Positions 13,026 to 26,200 of a stretch of DNA of 64,000 nt are shown piece by piece. Position numbers and translations under genes: made by a program. Source of the stretch: Perognathus longimembris pacificus (lineage: Eukaryota; Chordata; Mammalia; Rodentia; Heteromyidae); contig NC_063163.1 of NCBI RefSeq assembly GCF_023159225.1, forward strand, positions 108,407,885 through 108,471,884, written 5' to 3'. Every line of letters begins with the position of its first letter. The first letter of the stretch is position 1. Under the pieces are notes generated by a model. That model was not told where the DNA came from. It saw only the letters and a program-made list of their open reading frames with translations, and searched no databases.

Positions 13026-16000
13026 GTCTCTTTTTCCTTCCCTCCCTCCACGTGTCTTCTTGAGGAGGTAAGATTCTCACTATAACCTACTGCTCTTCAC
13101 ATTCAAAGAAGGAAATGGCAGATTGTATGCCCATCTTGTTGTTAGGGTAAAGTGGAATTTTAAGATGGAATGTTATTTATAACACTGAGTGAGATGTTTA
13201 TAAATGGAGAAAAGTCTAAATGTTCATCTGTTGGCTCCTAAGTCAGGGTAGGTCTTAAGACTTGGATATTTTGAGCTGGGTGCTGGTAGTTCATGCCTGC
13301 AATTCTAGTTGCTTAGAAGGCTGAGATCATGAAGATTGTGATTCCTGGCCAGTCTAGACAGAAAGGTTCATGAGCTCCCCTTTTCACTCCATATCTGGGC
13401 ACAGTGGTGGCACATGCCTGTCATTCCTAAGCTACATGGGAAGATGAAATTAGGAGGATCACAGTTCCACACCAGCCTGGGTAGAGAAGTTAATGATACT
13501 CTCTTTTCATGGAGGGGAGCTAGATATGATGGCTTGCACTTTCATCCCAGCAACTTTAAGAAGTCTAAAGCAGATGTATGTTGGCTTAGGTGCATTCTGA
13601 GTGGAAAGTGAGACCCTATCCTAAAATTAACCAGTGTAAAACAGGGCTGGAAGCATAGCTCAGTGGTAGAGCAAGTTGTCTAACAAGCATCTGAGTTCAA
13701 ACCCTAATATTACCAACCAACCAACAAAAAAGACTGGAATATTTTTCGTTAGGCTCAGAAAAAAGATGGCAATATCAGACAGTAAACTCATTTTTCTATA
13801 GTCTGGCGTTCTCTATATTCTTACTTTATAAGTAGAGAAATTAAAATCCAGAAGGGAAGGGTTGGGCTGGGAATATGGCCTAGTGGCAAGAGAGCCTACC
13901 TTGTATACATGAAGCCCTGGGTTCGATTCCCCAGCACCACATATATAGGAAACGGCCAGAAGTGGCGCTGTGGCTCAAGTGGCAGAGTGCTAGCCTTGAG
14001 CAAAAAAGAAGCCAGGGACAGTGCTCAGGCCCTGAGTCCAAGCCCCAGGACTGGCAAAAAAAAAAAAAGACTGTAGAAGGGAAGGGTTGATACTACACCC
14101 CAATAAAATATGTGATGGTGGCTAGCTTATTTATAGTTACTACCTCAATTTTAGGGCTACTATATTATGTGGTAGCAGAAGATAGAATAACTTATAGAAT
14201 CTCCACATATTCTTACACCAATAATTAAGCTTCTCCTGTGTCCTTTACTATGTATGTGCATGCATCTGTGTGGGTGGGCACTCCCCCCCCCACATACATG
14301 CCTTGCTCCCCCATGGAGACTCCATGCCAAGGTTCTCTGAGGAAATAGATTCTTGACGTGTCTTCATTAATTCAAGAATGTGGTATAAAGGTTACAAAAT
14401 GAACACCAGTGAGCAGCTGCTTTGATGGCGAGTGGTCTGGTCCCTAGAGAGACAGCGGTGCTCTCCCTCAGCCTCTGCTGCGTTAATGACTTCAAATACC
14501 TTGGTATTCATTTACATCCTCATTTAAATACTTGGTAGAAAAATAATTACACTGAGGTGTTTGATGAGATGAAATCTGATCTCAGCAGATGGAATAAGGC
14601 TTCCCCTCTCATCAGCAGGGAAACCAAGTGTCATTTAAATGAAAATCTTCCTGAAATCTCTTTATTCCTAAGTTTGCTGCCAATATCCCTGAGGAAATGC
14701 TTCCATCAAAAAGGCCTAGTGATACTGGGAAAGGATACCAATTTCAGAAGTAATTGCTATCAGGTACCGCATGGGTTTTCCCCACCCCCATTTATGTTAA
14801 CACTTTCCATGGCTTTCAAGAACCAGCTTGAAATAATACACAAATGTGAGTTTTGGAAATGGAAAATTTCCAGCCAATATTTTGGATCCTGTTCATGTGC
14901 TGGTAATAATACAGGAAAATGCCAGCCACCCAGACTCTGTTGGCCTGGCGGTACTCTGCAGCATTAGCAAACGGGTCTAAAAAGACAAGTAGCATATTCT
15001 CCCATACTGCCTCCCCAAGCTGGCATCTCAGCACCATGAGGTGCTTGCGTTCCCAGGCAGTGCGGAAGCTAGTGTGGGTGGAGAGAATGAAAGCAGCTCC
15101 ATGCACTGTTTCCATGGAAGCAACACATGATGCTTCGTGTTTAACGCAGAGCTGAATTTCAAGGGAGGTGACTTTTTACAGGTACTTAGTGCTGAAAAAT
15201 AATTTCCCTGCCAGAATATATTGTGAGTAGTTTTAGCCTGTTCTTACTCTTTAGTGTTTATTTTACTTTAAACTTGTCAGGCAAGATCCTGAAGGGAGGA
15301 TGTGGATTTCCTATGGAATTTTTCCCGAGACTGTTTATAATCTGTCCTGAATGTGGGAAGATCAGTAATCTTGACAGGCTGGAGCTTCAGGCTCTAGCTC
15401 CTATTGTGACCGAAGAGCCATTTAATTTGCATCTGACCAGCTCCTTGGCTGTAGCAGGCATTGTGACAAGTCAAAAGGCAATTTATGGGGCAGCATATTT
15501 CAACATGATGTTCTGTGGGGGCACCCTGGCTGCTCCATCCTTTCACTTCACTGTAGGCTGGAAGGCCAGCTGTATTCTCTGTGGTAGGTGGGAAGGAGGG
15601 AAGCAGAGGCAGCTGCACACCCTGTGGCTAGCAGCCAATGGAAAGTATCCCGTCCTCCTGTGCCTCATGCCGTGCCACCGGACTCAGCTGGAGCACTTGT
15701 TCCCCGAGGCAAATGGAAACTGAGCTTCCTGATGCTCCAGTTTGTCCTTTGTTTTGGGAGAAGCTGGACTAGTCCAAAGGGACAGAGAGACTCAAGTGAG
15801 TGTGCATACAATTAGGATATACAAACCAGGGTATTGCCCCCCGATTATTATTTTTAAATAAAGGAAGGATGTCATTTAATGATTGGAACAAAAGGAAATA
15901 GCATTTGTGCCTATGCTCGTTAGAAGAGTAAGGCTTAATGGGACTAATGAGGTAACTAAACAGAGTTATGCACACTCTTGTCCAGAAAAAAAAAAAATCG

Positions 16001-17239
16001 CCAACCCCCAAGCCACCTCTGTCATATTCATGGCAGCTGACCAGGGTTCACAAAAGTGAGTTAGGAAAATGTGGTATGTCTTCAGAAGGACCCCAGTCAT
16101 TGTTTAATTTCTTCAAACTTCAGAGCCTTTACCCTGAACACCACTTTTCAGTCAGTCAGTCAGTCAGTCAGTCAGTCGCCAAGACCGAGTTGAGAATATA
16201 AGCATCATGAGCCCGATTCCAGTACTTCAGCCATCATTGCTCAGGTGTGCGTCTTCAATGCAGTTCTCTTGTTCGTATGGATCACATAATCTACCTCCCT
16301 GTGACCTATTGGGCTCCACAGAGGCTCTTTAAGCATTTAAAAAAAAAGAGATTTATGTTATCAGATACTTTTTCAGAGTAGTCCTTAAGGTTCAGGGTGT
16401 CATAGTGATTTAATTGAGAGTCAGTGTTTTGCTTCAGCACTGTACAACTCCTCTTGTCTAATGTAGACCTGCTCTGGATTACAGGTTTCACTATATTTGA
16501 ATTCTCTTATACATCATGGTTTGTGTTGGTCTGAGTAAATCAGTGTGATTCAGTTCGGCCTGTTACCAGTTATTCATTCATCTCAGAATATTGAAGGCTC
16601 AGCAGAAGCTTAGCCAGCAGGAAGTATTTATTAGAGGTGGTAGCCTCTAGATGAAATGACATTTCAATTTCTCTTCTAGATCTTTAATGCTACAGAGGAG
16701 CTGTCCAACACTGAGGCCTACCAGTCTGTCCGCCTCCTCTCCGTCTCTCTCGTTCAGTCAGAGAAGGAGTTGGAGGACTTTGATGAGGTTGACTTGGAGT
16801 GGTCTAAGCCCACCTCAGGTGCGTGAGAGCTTCAACATCAGCCATCTCCTAGGTAATGGGTTAGTGCCTTATAAATGGAAGCTGTAAGCCCTGATTTGGT
16901 TCTTACCTGTTTATTATTACTACACTATCCTTTTATTCTTACCAACTGTCCCATTCTTGATGGTCATTATTTCATTTGTTTTTTTCCCCAAGACATTAAT
17001 CATCTATCTTTTTTTTTCTTGCCAGTCCTGGGGCTTAGACTCAGGGCCTGAGCACTGTCCCTGGCTTCTTTTTGCTCAAGGTTAGCACTCTACCACCTCA
17101 GCGCCACTTCTGGCTTTTTCTATGTATATATGTGGTGCTGAGGAATCGAACCCAGGGCTTCATGTATGCGAGGCAAGCACTCTACCACTAGGCCATATTC
17201 CCAGCCCCTAATTCTCTATCTTATCTTTTCCCTTCCCTT

Positions 17240-17293
<54 letters not shown>

Positions 17294-20200
17294 AGGGCTT
17301 GAACACATAGGCTAAGCACTGTCCTTCAGCTTTTTTTTTTTTTGCACTCTACCACTTGAGCCACAGCTTCACTTCGGGCTTTTTGCTGGTTAATTAGAGA
17401 TGAGAGTCTCATGGATGTTTCTAAGAGTCCAGCCTGGCTTTGAACCTCTAGGATTACAGGAGTGAGCCACTGGTGCTAAGCTTGTATTATCTTTTTTCCT
17501 TTGTTTCTGTGTCTGAAGATAACTGACTGGTGTCCTTTCAGGGCTAGTTTGGATGCTACCTCTTATTTTCTCCAGAGCCTTCTCTTATTCTTTTTCTGCT
17601 ATTTCCCACACTGTCGGCTCAACGTAGAATTTTTATTTCATGGCTTCTCAGTGTCAGGCTCAATGCTAGCCCCCAAGGACACAGTGACTAAGACAGTCTG
17701 TCCTCACAGTTTAGCATTTCTTTTATCCTAACAAAACAAAGCTAATATAAGAAACACCATCCTCTCAAAGCTCCCTGTTTCTCCTTTGCTTTGTTTCATC
17801 TTTCTAAAACATATTTTGTTTTCATTCTTTCACCACCTTGCCAAGGTTTCAAGCTTTAATCCTTTGTATTTTTTTTTTTTTTGTTGTTGTTGTTTTGCCA
17901 GTCCTGGGACTGGACTCAGGGTCTGAGCACTGTCCCTGGCTTCTTTTGGCTTAAGGCTAGCACTCTACCACTTGAGCCACAGCGCCACTTCTGGCCATTT
18001 TCTATGTATGTGGTGCTGGGGAATGAACCCAGGGCTTCATATATAGAGGCAAGCACTCTTGCCCACTAGACCATATTCCCAGCCCCAAGCTTTAATCCTT
18101 TGTTATCTGGCTTCTGCTTTCCCCTCAACCATTTGTTTGTCTCAAGGTCACAACTCTCTTCCTCTTAAACTGCTGCTGCCTTCACGACTGCCAACCATTG
18201 CTTTTAGGAACAATACAGGGGCCACATCTGAAGGAAGGGTTTGAAGAAATGAAGATGACAGAGGAGAACTAGGAAAAGGAAGTATTCAAGTGTTTTGAAC
18301 ATGCTGTTTCTAAAAGTGATGGCTGGCAGTATTCTACCTTGGCCCTGCCCTTTTTTGTCTGTCTATACTTTACCTGAATGATCTAGTCTTAGCTTTTCAA
18401 GTGTACGTGTGTTCAGAAAATATGAGTGCCCACTATGTAATAGGTGCTATTGTGAGCAGCTGGGGCAGAACAGTGAATAAAATAGCCCCAAACACCTGAC
18501 CTCATGGTGCTTATAGTCTAGAGTGGGGGAATTCTGGAAATGAGTAATATATGAGCAACATATATACTGATTCTATCTAGTCTGAGGCTGTGTATGAGAG
18601 CTCTAGAACTCAATGGAGTCAGGTGAATTTTTGGATAAATCCTTTGCTCTAAGAACTTACAGTATATATTATTCAAAACTCAGGAATCAGTCAGAATTGA
18701 GTAATGCCTTGCTATCTGAATTCCCTCTTAGTCTGAATTCAAAGACTGAATACATTTGGATATCACAGGGTAGGGTAGGTGGTGATGTTGTGCTGAGAGA
18801 CAAAAATAAACTCATCAGAGAATAGAGGCATTGGGGAGGGTGGGCTGAGCTGGAGTAGTGTTTGCAATTTAGAATGGCCACAGGCACCCCAAGGAGCAAG
18901 GTGACGTTCCAGTCCTGCCTCCTGAAGGAGGCCTTGTAGGTCCTAAGAATATAGTAGACCTAGTTGTCTCTCCCACATTTAGAGTCTCTCCTGCCTCTTT
19001 CTTTTCTGTGGCACTGGGGATTGAACACAGAGCCTCACGCATACTAGACAGGTGCTTTACCATGTCAGCCATGTCGCCAGGCTCCTGCCTATCTTCTGTT
19101 GTCTCACCACTCTGCACCTGTGAAAGAGCAGCTCTGGTTTTTAAGGACTCACGTAATTAGATTGGACCCACCTGGATGATCTAGAAAACTGCTGCTGCTG
19201 TAGGCTCCTTCACTTTAATCCTATCACCAAAGGCCTTTTGACAGTCTAGGTATCACTTACAGGTTCCAGGGATTAGGATGGACACATCTATGGGAGTGGG
19301 GGGGGGGGTTCTGCCTACAGCACATTTACATTTTCAAATGGCTTTTCATTTTCTTTACTCTAGTGTGGCTCTAACCTTCCCCTCCAGCTTTACCTTCTAT
19401 TTGCCTCCTTTTCTAATCTCTGCTCCAGCCAAATACTTTCAGAAGGTTTCCTATTTAAGGTCTCTTTTACATAATTTTTCTTCTGCCTAGAATGCCAGCT
19501 TTGCTTATTAAAAGCTCCTATCCATCCTTTACACCTCCTCATCTCCTTTCTTCCTTTTTTGTTACCTTTCTCTTTTGCCTGCCTAGCAGAATCCACACTG
19601 AACCAACTACCATAGCCACATAACACCAGCCAATACACATCAGTTGACTCATGTCCTAGACACTAGGCATACTATGAAGAAGATGAAGTTCATGCCTTTG
19701 TGTGACTAACAGCATTGTGGGGTGAGGGAAGCCCCGGGAAGATCATTACTGGAATTGTAGGGATGGAACTATGCATAGAGGGTTGTGCTGCACAGGGAAG
19801 GACCTCACCCTATATTAGGCTTTTTATGATCTTTTCACTTGGTATTTTTTCCTTTGGTATTAAAACTCATTACCAGCAGGAGTTGGAGTTGGAGACATTG
19901 CTCAGCTGTACAGAACTTGCCGAACATGTACAGGCCCTGGGGTTGATCCCCAGCACTGAAAAATGAAACAATAATTATCAGTAAAGGAAATATCATAGAA
20001 ATTGAAAACTTAAGTAAATTTCATTAATACTTGCTTACACATCTTGATATACTTTATCATTATGAGGTTTGAACTTGGGGCTTCATGCTGTTAGGCAATT
20101 GTTATTATTATTATTTTATTGTGTGTGTGCTTGTCCTGGGTCTTAAACTCAGGGTCTGGGTGCTTGTCCCTGAGCTTTTTTTTGCCAGTCCTGGAGCTTG

Positions 20201-23200
20201 AACTCAGGGCCTGAGTCCCTGGCTTCTTTTTGCTCTACCACTTGAGCCACAGTACCACTTCCAGCTTTTTCTATATATGTGGTGCTGAGGAATCTCACCC
20301 AGGGCTTCCTGTATGTGAGGCAAACATTCTGCCACTAGGCCATATTCCCAGCCCCAGGCTGTTTTATTTGGCTAAATACTTGTCTTATTCTGTAAACCAT
20401 AAGACTTATGAGGAATGATTCAGTTTATCTCTTTTGTTACAGTGTCCCAGCTATCTAGTAGTTCCTGACACATAGGAGGTGCTCAATCAATCTTAATTCA
20501 TTTGCAACGGATTTCAGTATTATCCCATCAGCTCTTGGAGGGTTTGAATTGTACAGTATTGAGTTTGATCTTTCACAGTGCCAAGTCAGGCAGTGATTTC
20601 CACACAGTAAGTCTTTACTGACTATTGTGTTGGATTGGTCCTGTCAGCTGTATATATGCACACTGTACTAGTTGGCCTCTCACATGGAAATCACTCACCC
20701 TGGCCTGTATTAGCTTCTAAGCAATACAGACAAATGAGTTAGACTGCTGAAAGTTTAAACCCTGGTTTCTTTTCTTTCTTTTTTTTTCCTCTGGTCCTGG
20801 GGCTTGAACTTGGGTCCTGGGCATCATCTCCAAGCTTCTCTGTGCTCAAGGCTAGCACTCTTACCATTTGAGCCACAGCACCACTTTTTGTTTTTTCTGT
20901 TTATGTGGTACTGAGGAATCGAACCTAGGGCTTCATGCACGCTAGGCGAGCACTCTACCACTAAGCCATATTCCCAGCCCTCCCTGGTTTGTTTTCTGTT
21001 GCTTCCTCTTTTGCCAGACTTCTCATCTCTTATGTGTCTGATTTCTTTACTACAGCTGTAAAATTGGATATAAAATCTTCTAGAAAAAACAAAATAAAAC
21101 ACATTTCTTATCTCCCTACTTCCTGCTTGCTTTTTTTTCTTCCACAAACCAACGTGGGAGCAGGGGGCCTGTTAAGAGAAAAGGGCAGAAGAGGATAGAA
21201 TAGGGACAAATGACCTTTGTGCCACTTACTATTAAGGAAGACTAATAGTCCTGGATTCAGAAGAACCTGAGGGGCCGCAGAAGCCTGCTCCCTGCCTAGA
21301 GTGTCTTGGCTTCCAGGTTATGTAAGTGAATTATTTATACCCAAATTGAGAGCAAAATAATTACCATTTGCCTCTGTGCCAGGCTAAGAGCACACTTTCT
21401 CATTATGGGAACAAGCATTTTGAACAACTGGAAAAAAATAGAAGAGAGATAAAAGGAAATTGTCACTAAGGCTATCAGTTTCCTCTTTGAAAACATTCTC
21501 CTTAGGGAAGGTTTGAAGGAGATAATTAGTGTTGGTGCTGGGTCTTATCCTGCTTTTAAAGTATCAGAAAGTAACAAAAGACTCAGAATCACCCATCTCA
21601 CCTATACCTATCTAGTAACTGTAGTTTGTATCTTATCTGCTTTTTTTCTTAACTAGTTTACTTTATTTCTTTGGACAGGAAAGTTAGGCCATGGCAACTT
21701 CACATACATGTCAGCATTGTGCTGGCTCTTTGGGCGTCACCTGTATGAAACCTTGCAATATCCAATTGGGCTGATCTCCTCCAGCTGGGGTGGGACTCCC
21801 ATTGAAGCCTGGTCATCTCCAAGGTCACTGAGAACCTGTGGAGTCCATTTTAAAAGGTAAGTGTTGGGTTGGGGATATGGCCTAGTGGCAAGAGTGCTTG
21901 CCTAGCATGCATGAAGCCCTGGGTTCAATTCCCCAGCACCATATATACAGAAAATGGCCAGAAGTGGCGCTGTGGCTCAAGTGGCAGAGTGCTAGCCTTG
22001 AGCAAAAAGAAGCCAGGGTCAGTGCTCAGGCCCTGAGTCCAAGTCTCAGGACTGGCAAAAAAAAGAAAGAATGAAAAAAAAAAAAGGTAAGTGTTCTGGG
22101 AGAAAGCCTATCAGGGAAGTTAATAAGAGAAGATAACTGTCTTCTTTGGGGAGTTAAGTAGATCTTGAGTGTCGAAATATGTATTGAATGGGTAGATGGG
22201 TAGAAAATTCCACCCATTTATTCATGCATAGCAGTCACCTGAGAAAATCAGCACTGTAGTTACCTGAGAAAATGTCACAAAGAGATTTAGTAATAACAAT
22301 AGGTAATGATTACTGAAAGCCTTCTGTATGTCAGACACTGTTGTAAGCTCCTTATAGATGCTAGTGCTTCTAGTAGTCACAACAGCTCCTTAAAGTATAC
22401 AACTGGGAACATCCCTTGGGTAGAAACACTAATAGAAACACTAAGTCTCAGAGAGTTTTAGTAACTGACTTATGGACAGCACTTTTAAGTGGCATAGTCT
22501 GGGCTCTGAAGAATAAATATTTTAATAGGAAGAGCAAATATATAAACATGTATCCAAAAATATTAGGCTGGGTGCTGGTGGCTCATGTCTGACAATCCTA
22601 GCAAATTGGGAGGCTGAGATTGGGAGGATTGCAGTTTAAGCCAACCTGGGTTGTTTTTTTTTGAGGGGGTGGGGAGGAGCCCAATGCAAAATATAAGGGC
22701 TGGAGGACTGGTTCAGCAGTAGAGTGCCTGCTTAGGAAACAGGAGGCCTCAACTTGAAACTCTAGTGCCACCATATATATACATACACATATGTACTCTT
22801 CACACCAAAGGAAACCATTTCCAGAATTTAAAGAATTGGGTACAGAATGGTTTTTGGTTTTTTTTTGGCCAGTTATTTGTCAGGTAAGATGCCTAGACTA
22901 TATAAACAACACCAAAACAGTAAATAATACAAGCAAAAACTAGGCAAATGAATCAAACAGTTTTTATTTATTTATTTTTTTGCCAGTCCTGGGGCTTGAA
23001 CTCAGAGCCTGAGCACTGTCCCTGGCTTCTTTTTGCTCAAGGCTAGCACTCTGCCACTTGAGCCACAGCGCCACTTCTGGCCTTTTCTATATATGTGGCG
23101 CTGAGGAATCAAACCTAGGACTTCATGTATACGAAGCAAGACTCTTGCCACTAGGCCATATTCCCAGCCCCCAAACAGTTTTTAAAAGCAGTACAAATGT

Positions 23201-26200
23201 CTAAGAAATACATGAAGAATGTTTCTTCAACTTATAAACAGATGTTTAATGTAATCCCTTTGTATAACTAATATATGTTAATAAAAGATGGAAAATATAT
23301 TAATACACTGAATATGAAGGCTCACTTAAGAAAAGTTGGATCAGGAAGAGTATATATGGGGAGAAGAGCTAGTTAAGTAACAATCCTAGTACTGCTGTCA
23401 AAAATAGAGATGAGCAGTCATGCCCTGTTTTCCTTAACATTATCTCATTAAGTCTGGGAAGAATTTAGAGAAGGAAGAACTTTTCTCTTATTATGTTTAG
23501 GTGAGTGCTTGTGTCGGGGGGACTGGACATATTAACTTAAGACAAAAAGAATGAACTTCAGGACAGTAGGAAAAGATTACCTAAACTTAGCACCTGGAGG
23601 TTAAAGGCAGTGGCCTCAGACCTCTAAGGGGAGAGAGAGAGAGAATACAAAGACTGAGCAGAGGTAAATGGAAATTGTCATATACTGCTGCTTCAAGGAT
23701 AAATCCACATATGAATTTTACAGAGAAATTTTGGAACATGTCCCAAATTTTCTTTTTTAATGTGCTTTTTTTTACTCAGCAATTACATTACTGAGAATTT
23801 ATTTTAGGGAAAGAATTAAGCATGTATGCCATGATTTTAGCTATATGGAAGATATTCATGGTATTGCTTGTGAAGGCAAAAATAACTCAATCTAAGTGTC
23901 CATCTGTTGAGTAGTAGCTAAATGTATTTCCTGTATGGAAGACTCACAACAAATCACTCCTCCCGTTTGGCCTTAATGACCTTGTCCATCGGCTGCCATG
24001 GCTCACTCTGAACCCATGGAAAACTGGCTGGTACATGTATCCTGGGAAGAAAACAGAGGTGAAATTCAGAGACGATTCACATGTTTTCAAGTGAAATAGA
24101 GTTGAACAATTGACTTCTGTGTTCTTTTCATTGGCTGCTTGTCCTGAGTCAAAGTAGATTGATGCCTAGAAAAAGTGGATAAAGTGGTCAATCACTAGCT
24201 TTCTGGTGACATTTGTGTATCTTTTTTTATTTCAGCCACATTCCAGAATCTGTAACTGGTCCCAGCAGGCACTCTGTTCTCTGGAATGCCATGATCCATC
24301 CACTACGTACTATGACTCTGAAAGGGGTGATATGGTATCAGGGTGAGTGTGTCGTCTGCTGGTTTCTTCGTTATATCAGTTGGTTTTTACTGTAGAACAA
24401 GCCCATCGACAAGTTGATGGCTTAAAAACAGTATTTTAAAAATTCTATTTAGCTCATGATTTTCGGGATTAACAGAGTTGTTCTCTTTTGTCTGGACTGC
24501 TCACCTAATTTCTGCTGGGAACTACACACACACACACACATATATGTATACACCTGGTTGGTTTTCTGATGGCCTGAGGACCTAGAATGGCCTCTTCTTC
24601 ATATCCATTGATTGGGGGCCATCTGCTGCCCCATAGTTCTCAAATGGCTTTTCCTTCAGCAAGTTGGTTCAGGTACCTTTATTATCTACATAGTAGTCTC
24701 AGGGTTGCAAGAGAATCAAGAGCAAACCAAACTCAGCAATGAAGTACTTTTTAAGCTTGTATCATGTATGGTGTCACCTCATTGGCAAGTCACATGGCCA
24801 GTCCTGAGAGACTGTGGGAAGGCCCTACTTCAGGGCATGAATGGGGAGGGGAGGAGACAATTGTGTGCCTTTTTTTTTTTTTTTTTTTTGGCCAGTCCTG
24901 GGGCTTGGACTCAGGGCCTGAGCACTGTCCCTGGCTTCTTTTTGCTCAAGGCTAGCACTCTGCCACTTGAGTCACAGCGCCACTTCTGGCCATTTTCTGT
25001 ATATGTGGTGCTGGGGAATTGAACCCAGGGCCTCATGTATACGAGGCAAGCATTCTTGCCACTAGGCCATATCCCCAGGCCCATTGTGTGCCATTTTTGA
25101 CATCTACTCCAATCTCTTTTTCCACTTTTGTTTATTTTTAGGAGAATCCAATATGGAGTATAACAGGGACAAGTACAATTGCACGTTCCCTGAGCTCATT
25201 GCAGACTGGCGCCAGTCCTTTCATGATGGCTCTCAGGGTCAGACAGAACGTTTCTTCCCATTTGGGTTTGTCCAGGTATGTGTTGACAGAAAGAGAGTTT
25301 ATGGGCATCGGTGTGTGATGTGTTGTTTAGATTTTTTTTCTTCTTCAATTCATATTCTTGTTTTGCCTTCATGGTGTGCTAGTCTAGAACTGAAATCAAG
25401 CTTAATTCATTTGAGTTCACTGATGAGAAAAATATATTAAAAATTAATATGGTTATTAAATATTAATATTTCCTATTAGAAAAGCACTACAGGTTCACTA
25501 AAAAAACGAAAAGATAAGCAAAAAGAAACTAAAAGCACTAGTAATTTCATAGTCTAGAAAAACATATCTGCCTGCTTGTGAGATGGGATCCACACCACAA
25601 TATTATATCCTATCTTGCCTTTTCTCTTAACGTCATACTGTGTATACTTTCATGCCAAAATATTTATCTTCAACACAATTTGTAAGGATTGTAGAATATT
25701 CTAAAATATGGTTGTATTCTGTGTAACCAGTTAATAGATAGATACTTAGATTGTTTCAACATTTTGATCTTATAAGCAGTATCATGTGTATTTTTCTTAT
25801 AGTAAATCCCTTGTAGTTTTATTGCAATAAGTCACTAGAAATGAAACTACTAGATCAAAAGGAACAACTTGATTAGAATGCTTACACCAATACTGGGAAC
25901 TGAACCTAGGGTCTCCACGTGTTAGGTAAACACAGTTGAGATATAGGACTTGAATTCCATGATTAAGAAATGTATCTAAGAATTACTGGTAGAAAAGTGA
26001 CCAGAAGCTTGAGAGGAAAGAAGAGCTGAAGGCTGGGGACTATTGTTCTTCTAGGTGTGTTTTTTCCAAAGGGTACGTTGGAGGAACAGAATGAAAATTG
26101 CTGGATGCTATTTGTAAAACATAGGAATATGACTTGTCTAATATTCTTTGGCTGGCGTATGTATGCTTTCCTTACACAGTATTTGTACAAATCACTGCAG

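Noticed and set aside
13865..13950. tRNA-like A and B boxes suggesting tRNA genes
   Set aside because: They belong to SINE left units with A-rich tails and target duplications; no intact cloverleaf was evident.
14557..14967. 136-codon frame in SIAE intron 3
   Set aside because: No known domain and no matching frame on the other side of any splice site.
15223..15723. 166-codon open frame in SIAE intron 3
   Set aside because: No recognisable domain, no splice or promoter context, and hydrophobic start typical of chance frames; kept only as part of the repeat-poor block.
24872..25022. Recurring frame with [17 protein letters not shown], seen at many places
   Set aside because: It is the translation of the inverted IDL-Geo SINE, not a protein family.
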